A stretch of 8,655 nt of DNA from Acidobacteriota bacterium (GTDB lineage Bacteria; Acidobacteriota; Vicinamibacteria; Vicinamibacterales; Vicinamibacteraceae): NCBI GenBank assembly GCA_013695405.1, contig JACDAO010000507.1:1-8655 (forward strand), written 5' to 3'. Both the position numbers and the translations under genes were made by a program. The stretch's first letter is position 1. Each line of letters begins with the position of its first letter. This document shows positions 4,900 to 8,655 of the stretch, piece by piece. The notes under the pieces were generated by a model. It was given only the letters and a program-made list of their open reading frames with translations. It did no database searches and was not told the origin of the DNA.

Positions 4900-6018
4900 C
4901 TAATTGACGAGACCGCGGGCGTCGACCGGCAGGCGCTCGAGCACCTGCTCTCCGTCGGCGAGCACGCAGGTGCTGGTCAGGTTGGCCACGACGCAGGCGT
5001 GATTGGGGACGATGGTCACCCGATCGCCAATTCGCAGCGAGCTCGGTCCGCTCAGCCGGACGACGGCGTGCTCTTCCGACAATCGCTCGATCAGCAGCGA
5101 CGGGTCGGGTGAGCCGCGCTCGTTCAGGACCGCGCCGTAGCCCGGCGTCTCCCCGAAGCCGCGTCCGCCGTCCGACGACAGCACCTTGCTGCCGGCATCG
5201 AGGATCAGTCGATCGGCCGCAGGCATCGAGACTACCGACGCGTGCACCCGCAGCGCGCAGTCTGACCATCGCGCGACGCCGAGGCCGACCTGGGTGCGAT
5301 CGTGGAAGACGTAGTTGCCGGGGCGCAGCTCGGTGATGCCGTCCAGCGATGCGCTGATCAGCGCGGTCGGCGTCGAGCCGACGCTGATCTCACGCACCTC
5401 GACGCCGCGCACGCGGACGGCGTCGGCCAGCTCCACCAGCAGCGCCCGCTCGTCGCGAGCGATGCCCTCGATCTCCGACCTGGACGTCGCCCCGTACGAG
5501 TGCCCGGGGTGACTGAGCAGCCCCTGCAACGAGAGCCCGGGCAGGCGGCTGACCTGTTCGACGAAGCCCACCGCGTCGTGCTGCAGCGGGTCGATGCCGC
5601 ACCGGTGCAGTCCGCTGTCCACCTTGACCAAGACCTCGAGCTGCCGGCCCGCGGCCACCATCACGTCCGACCAGCCGCGCGCGACCTCCAGGCTGTCGAC
5701 GATGGTCGAGAAACGGCAGCGGTCCATCAGCGCCAGGACGCGGCTGGCGTAGGTTGGCGACAGCGGGTAGGCGACGCGCAGGTCGTCGACACCCGCGGCG
5801 GCGAAGATCTCGGCCTCGCCCGGCTTGGCGCAGCACAGGCCGACAGCGCCGGCATCGAGCTGCCGGCGTGCAATCCAGACGCTCTTGTGGGTCTTGGCGT
5901 GTGGCCGGAGACGCTTGCCACCCGCCGCGGCGGCTTCGGCCATCCGCGCCAGATTGCGCTGCATCGTCGGCGCGTCGATCACCACCAGCGGGGTTTGCAA
6001 GTCGCGAAGCGAGGGCAT
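4900..6018 (-). CDS. DSD1/D-threonine aldolase-family PLP enzyme, dehydratase-type metal site
   Basis: The product is 372 residues from the ATG at 6018, a fold-type III (alanine racemase-like barrel) PLP enzyme. [19 protein letters not shown] (about 37-55) holds the Schiff-base Lys42. [13 protein letters not shown] (about 130-142), [13 protein letters not shown] (about 164-176), SVGSTPTA (about 212-219), [11 protein letters not shown] (about 230-240) and [13 protein letters not shown] (about 273-285) are family blocks. The C-terminal metal site is [11 protein letters not shown] with His340 and Cys342. His-x-Cys is the ligand pair of eukaryotic D-serine dehydratase and D-threo-3-hydroxyaspartate dehydratase, whereas D-threonine aldolases have His-x-Asp. 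I therefore infer metal-dependent dehydration of a beta-hydroxy D-amino acid to a keto acid plus ammonia; the substrate is unknown. An upstream in-frame GTG at 6036 is less likely because the -10 box would then be inside the gene. It is cytoplasmic and is followed after 22 nt by the BMC-H gene. Confidence 0.88.
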   Translation of the reverse strand: MPSLRDLQTPLVVIDAPTMQRNLARMAEAAAAGGKRLRPHAKTHKSVWIARRQLDAGAVGLCCAKPGEAEIFAAAGVDDLRVAYPLSPTYASRVLALMDRCRFSTIVDSLEVARGWSDVMVAAGRQLEVLVKVDSGLHRCGIDPLQHDAVGFVEQVSRLPGLSLQGLLSHPGHSYGATSRSEIEGIARDERALLVELADAVRVRGVEVREISVGSTPTALISASLDGITELRPGNYVFHDRTQVGLGVARWSDCALRVHASVVSMPAADRLILDAGSKVLSSDGGRGFGETPGYGAVLNERGSPDPSLLIERLSEEHAVVRLSGPSSLRIGDRVTIVPNHACVVANLTSTCVLADGEQVLERLPVDARGLVN

Positions 6019-6024
6019 CTGGAC

Positions 6025-6030
6025 AGGGTA
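6025..6030 (-). promoter_or_regulatory. -10 box TACCCT before the DSD1-type gene
   Basis: TACCCT (context GCTACCCTG) ends 6 nt before the ATG at 6018 on the minus strand, with no ribosome site. It is the fourth instance of a CTACaCT-like box just before a start codon and supports ATG 6018 over GTG 6036. Confidence 0.5.
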
Positions 6031-6043
6031 GCGCACGGGGGAA

Positions 6044-6071
6044 CGCCGAACACCGAACGCCGAATGCGGAC
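6044..6071. repeat. Heptamer tandem repeat (CGCCGAA)
   Basis: Units CGCCGAA, CACCGAA, CGCCGAA and a degenerate TGCGGAC follow each other in 7-bp register. The block lies between the DSD1-type promoter and the palindromic element. Such short arrays arise by slippage; no role is evident. Confidence 0.6.
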
Positions 6072-6141
6072 GGAACGACTACGGCCTGACGCCGAGACGG
6101 ACCGCCACGCGCGCCACCGATCGACGGGCGATGGCCGAGCC

Positions 6142-6180
6142 CACGTAGCCGCCGGACTGAAATCACGTAGCCGCCGGACT
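6142..6180. repeat. 17-bp perfect direct repeat
   Basis: CACGTAGCCGCCGGACT occurs at 6142-6158 and again at 6164-6180, separated by GAAAT. The second copy continues into a full palindrome. The first stops at the half-site, so it looks like a truncated or partly duplicated copy of the element at 6165-6247. Confidence 0.85.
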
Positions 6181-6247
6181 TGTCCGGCGGTCTGCCGCCG
6201 GTCGGACTCATCGTCGTCACCCGGTCGGACAAGTCCGACCGCTACGT
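6165..6247. repeat. REP/BIME-like element: two opposed 20-bp palindromes with GTAGC ends
   Basis: Left arm CCGCCGGACTTGTCCGGCGG (6171-6190) and right arm CGGTCGGACAAGTCCGACCG (6222-6241) are each palindromes with 9-bp stems. The element starts ACGTAGC (6165-6171) and ends GCTACGT (6241-6247), so the two units are in opposite orientation. An extra half-copy CCGGTCGGACT lies between them at 6198-6208. The arms share the CGGAC-TT/AA-GTCCG core but differ at outer stem positions where both sides change together. It begins about 10 bp past the DUF1501 stop, the usual place for REP sequences. No REP-associated tyrosine transposase gene is in the window. It may also stabilise or terminate the upstream transcript. 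Confidence 0.75.
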
Positions 6248-6256
6248 CGTTCGCGC

Positions 6257-7492
6257 CTATCCGAGCAGTCCGAGCGATCTCACCGCTGTCTGGTGACCGG
6301 GGAACACCGTTTTCAGGTCGCGGACGCCGAGATGTCCGGTGATCAGCTCGCCGAGCACGTCCCGGAAGTCGGTGGTGATGGCCAGGTCTCGACCTTCGAA
6401 GCGGCGGTCCTGGTCCAGACCCGGCCAGCGCCCGTAGACGCGACCACCACGCACCGGGCCGCCCATCACCAGCATCGCGTTGCCGTGCCCGTGGTCGGTG
6501 CCTCGGTTGCCGTTCTCGGTCACCGTCCGGCCGAACTCCGACATCGTGACCACGACGACGTCCTGCATCAGGCGGTCGAGATCGGCAACGAATGCCCCGA
6601 GCGTCGCGGCGACGTCGCGCAGCCGCGTCGCCAGCTGGCCATCTGCCGCGCCCTGGTTGACGTGCGTATCCCAGCCGCCGATCTCGGCGTAGGCAACCTC
6701 GAGCCCGACGTCGGCCTTGACCAGTTGCGCGACCTGCCGAAGCGCGGTGGCGAAGGCCGAACGTGGGTACTGCGCACTGCTGGCTGGCGCGTCACCACGG
6801 GCCGCGACGGCGCGCAGCGTGCGCACCGCATCGAACGCGTCGCGTCCGGTCCGCTGCAGGACCTGATCGGCCGCCGCGTCGTACTGCGCCTCGAACGCGT
6901 CGCCGACCTGCCCGCCCCGGGCGTCCTGCACGCCGAGCCGATCGATCCGGGTCATCGCCAGCGCCGGAGCCGCACCCTGCAACACGCGCGGCAACTGCGC
7001 CGACAGCGCCACCGCCCGCAGCGCGCCGGCGTGCTCGGCGTCGTGCCGCTGGGCGAGGACGCGGTTCAGCCAGCCGTCCTGGGTGCTCTTGATCCCGGGC
7101 GTGCCGGTCTCCATGTAGTCCTGCGCGTCGAAGTGCGACCGCGTGGTGTCAGGCGATCCGCAGGCATGCACCACCGCCAGTTGGCCGCGGGTATACAGGG
7201 CGTGCAGCGGCGCCATCCGCGGATGCAGGCCGAAGTGGCCATCCAGGTCCAGCGCTCCACCAGGCTGCCGCGGGGGTGCAATCGCAATCGACGGCCGCGC
7301 GTCGTAATAGCCCCGCTCGCCGTGCGGCACGACCATGCTCAGGCCATCGACTGCGCCGCGCTGGAACACCACCACCAGGACCTTGCGGCGCGCCGTCGCC
7401 GCGGCCGCCGCACGGGTCAGGAACTCCGGCGCGAAGCCGAGGCTGAGCACGGCCAGCCCGGTACGCTTGATGAAGATTCGTCTGGTCTGCAT
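6257..7492 (-). CDS. DUF1501 family Tat-exported protein
   Basis: The product is 411 residues. The N-terminus MQTRRIFIKRTGLAVLSLGF carries a twin-arginine motif (RRIFIK, residues 4-9) and hydrophobic core, with likely cleavage in the Ala-rich run near 28-33, so it is exported folded. Family blocks are VVVFQRGAVDGLSMVVPHG (about 40-58), SHFDAQDYMETG (about 119-130), GGWDTH (272-277), TMSEFGRTVTENGNRGTDHGHGN (about 316-338) and the C-terminal VLGELITGHLGV. DUF1501 proteins (PF07394) belong to the alkaline phosphatase/sulfatase-like superfamily; the Asp and His residues in the latter blocks are probable metal ligands, but no reaction is established. It lies 20 nt downstream of the DUF1800 gene. 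These two families very often occur as a pair. The ATG is preceded by AGGGAGAG. It is followed by the palindromic element. Confidence 0.92.
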   Translation of the reverse strand: MQTRRIFIKRTGLAVLSLGFAPEFLTRAAAAATARRKVLVVVFQRGAVDGLSMVVPHGERGYYDARPSIAIAPPRQPGGALDLDGHFGLHPRMAPLHALYTRGQLAVVHACGSPDTTRSHFDAQDYMETGTPGIKSTQDGWLNRVLAQRHDAEHAGALRAVALSAQLPRVLQGAAPALAMTRIDRLGVQDARGGQVGDAFEAQYDAAADQVLQRTGRDAFDAVRTLRAVAARGDAPASSAQYPRSAFATALRQVAQLVKADVGLEVAYAEIGGWDTHVNQGAADGQLATRLRDVAATLGAFVADLDRLMQDVVVVTMSEFGRTVTENGNRGTDHGHGNAMLVMGGPVRGGRVYGRWPGLDQDRRFEGRDLAITTDFRDVLGELITGHLGVRDLKTVFPGHQTAVRSLGLLG

Positions 7493-7496
7493 CGGT

Positions 7497-7504
7497 CTCT
7501 CCCT
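7497..7504 (-). promoter_or_regulatory. Shine-Dalgarno AGGGAGAG for the DUF1501 gene
   Basis: On the minus strand AGGGAGAG ends 4 nt before the ATG at 7492, in the 20-nt gap after the DUF1800 stop. It shows that this gene, unlike the four with start-proximal -10 boxes, is translated from an internal position of a longer mRNA. Confidence 0.65.
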
Positions 7505-7512
7505 GCACCGGT

Positions 7513-8655
7513 TTACCGGCGCTGGAACTCGGGGGCGCCGAGCACCAGGGCGGCCATCTCCGCGGTGCTGCGGCCACGCGATACCGTCTCCAGGGTCTTG
7601 ACCGAGAGGTCGCCGAACGCCAGCGCCCGTCCCAGGGCTCGCGCAGCGGCCAGTCGGTCGGCATCGGCGTCGCCCGGAGGCGTGACGACCGGCAGCGCCG
7701 GTACGGCGACGCCGCGCACGCGTCCCTGCGTCAGGGCTACGGCCAGCGTCATCCGCTGCAGCAGCGCGCCGCCGTTGGTCCAGGCGTCGGATCGATCGCT
7801 GAACCCGGTCGGTGGCTGCGCGAAGTACGGCGCCATGCCGAACGTCCGCAACTGGCCGCCGAGGGCGCCGGCGTGGCGGACGTCGGCATCCAATGCCCGC
7901 AGCGCGCTGGTCACGAACTCGAACGGCGTCTTCACTTTCGACTGCCGGTGCGCCGGCGCCACGAACTCGGGCGACAGCACCAGTGCGCGCACGGTCTCTC
8001 GGAGGTCGCCGTTGGTCTGCTGAAAGCGCTGGGCGACGCGCGCGACCAGTGCCTCGGGTGGCGTGTCGGACACCAGGCGGGTCGCCAGCCTGGTGGCGAT
8101 GTGCCGAGCGGTCGCCGGGTGCCGCGCCAGCAGATCGAGCACGCGCTCGCCGGCGGCCCGTCCGCCACCGGCGGGAATGGCCTGACCGAGTACCGTTCGG
8201 GCGCCCGCGTCATGCCGGCGTGGATCGAAGAACGCATCGCCGCCGCGCCGCGGGGCACGGATGGTCCAACCGGTGAAGGCGCGCGCCACTTCGCCGATGT
8301 CCTGCTGACTGTAGCCGCCGTCGACGCCGAGGGTGTGCAGTTCGAGCAGCTCACGCGCGTAGTTCTCGTTCAGCCCTGCTGGCCGGGCCTTGCCCATCGG
8401 GCGGGTCGTGCCGGCCTCGCGCTCGACGCTGCTCTGCCAGTTGTCCAGGTAGAACAGCATCGCCGGACTGCCGGCCACCGCACCGAGCATCGCGCGGAAA
8501 GATCCGAGCACGTGCGGCTGGATCGCGGTGCGCTCGTACGCCGCCACGTACTGCCGCACCGGGCCCTTGCCGGCGAAGACATTGAAGTGGTTGAACCAGA
8601 AGTCGACCAGCACGGCCTCCACCTGCCGTTCGCTGGCGGTCGCCCGCAACAGCTT
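7513..8655 (-). CDS. DUF1800 family protein, N-terminus outside window
   Basis: The minus-strand frame is open from the right edge to the TAA at 7513, giving 380 residues of the C-terminal part. Family members are usually longer (around 450-600), so the N-terminal portion, probably with an export signal, is missing. Visible blocks are VEAVLVDFWFNHFNVFAGKG (about 12-31), MLFYLDNWQSS, the highly conserved LNENYARELLELHTLGVDGGYSQQDIGEVARAFTGWTI (about 95-132), FDPRRHDAG, and SKVKTPFEFVTSALRAL. The C-terminal LALGRALAFGDLS-like region ends in LVLGAPEFQRR, a typical family ending. DUF1800 (PF08811) proteins are exported, all-helical and uncharacterised. They are nearly always next to a DUF1501 gene, as here, and the two probably act together outside the cytoplasm. 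Confidence 0.93.
   Translation of the reverse strand, partial: KLLRATASERQVEAVLVDFWFNHFNVFAGKGPVRQYVAAYERTAIQPHVLGSFRAMLGAVAGSPAMLFYLDNWQSSVEREAGTTRPMGKARPAGLNENYARELLELHTLGVDGGYSQQDIGEVARAFTGWTIRAPRRGGDAFFDPRRHDAGARTVLGQAIPAGGGRAAGERVLDLLARHPATARHIATRLATRLVSDTPPEALVARVAQRFQQTNGDLRETVRALVLSPEFVAPAHRQSKVKTPFEFVTSALRALDADVRHAGALGGQLRTFGMAPYFAQPPTGFSDRSDAWTNGGALLQRMTLAVALTQGRVRGVAVPALPVVTPPGDADADRLAAARALGRALAFGDLSVKTLETVSRGRSTAEMAALVLGAPEFQRR

Noticed and set aside
2749..6018. D-threonine aldolase to glycine oxidase pathway with acetaldehyde held in a microcompartment
   Set aside because: Attractive because of gene proximity, but the PLP enzyme has a dehydratase-type His-x-Cys site, thiO is on the opposite strand in a separate operon, and no aldehyde-using enzyme is present.
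6142..6247. CRISPR array
   Set aside because: The repeat units are few, adjacent, in opposed orientation and lack regular unique spacers; no cas genes are present.
5302..6342. Plus-strand open frame of 346 codons opposite the DSD1-type gene
   Set aside because: Antisense to a clear PLP enzyme and running through the palindromic repeats; low-quality composition.
6293..8023. Plus-strand open frame of 576 codons opposite the DUF1501/DUF1800 genes
   Set aside because: It is antisense to two well-recognised families, rich in Arg/His/Ala, crosses the junction between both genes and has no family match; a product of high GC.

Overview
The window is very GC-rich (about 70% by eye) bacterial chromosomal DNA packed with short-spaced genes. 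The gene content and promoter style fit an Acidobacteriota member, perhaps of the Vicinamibacteria/Luteitalea group. This is inferred from a Tat-exported DUF1501 protein paired with a DUF1800 protein, a secreted VirB10-like barrel protein, a Big2-type lipoprotein, a lone microcompartment shell protein, and intergenic GTAGC...GGACTTGTCC palindromes. There is no marker gene that fixes the taxonomy, and no tRNA, rRNA, CRISPR array, transposase or integrase is visible.

Layout. The left part (1-1925) holds a secreted protein gene cut by the left edge (minus strand), a 219-bp divergent intergenic region, a small secreted helical/low-complexity protein (plus), and a convergent gene for a cytoplasmic protein with a ParB-like DGxHR motif (minus). 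The last two overlap tail to tail by 21 bp. The middle (1966-4510, plus) carries a Big2 lipoprotein, then thiO (glycine oxidase-type flavoenzyme), phhB (pterin-4a-carbinolamine dehydratase) and a ybjQ-type gene. The last three form a tight apparent operon. From 4584 to the right edge everything is on the minus strand. In transcription order these are the DUF1800 protein (N-terminus outside the window), the DUF1501 protein, a repeat-containing gap, a DSD1-type PLP enzyme for D-hydroxyamino acids, and a single BMC-H microcompartment shell protein 22 bp after it.

How it fits together. DUF1800 and DUF1501 are a known co-occurring pair. The DSD1 enzyme and the shell protein are adjacent and co-directional, which makes a compartment-associated D-amino acid step conceivable but unproven. 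thiO sits just across the convergent junction and would use glycine or other small amines.

The most interesting signals outside the genes are: (i) a repeated CTACaCT-like -10 box placed 6-9 nt before the start codon of four genes, with no Shine-Dalgarno, suggesting leaderless transcription; (ii) a REP/BIME-like pair of 20-bp palindromes in opposite orientation whose differences are compensatory, with a 17-bp direct repeat of the outer arm; (iii) an orphan BMC-H gene with an unusual Asp-Ala pore loop and its stop codon in the loop of a perfect 8-bp hairpin.
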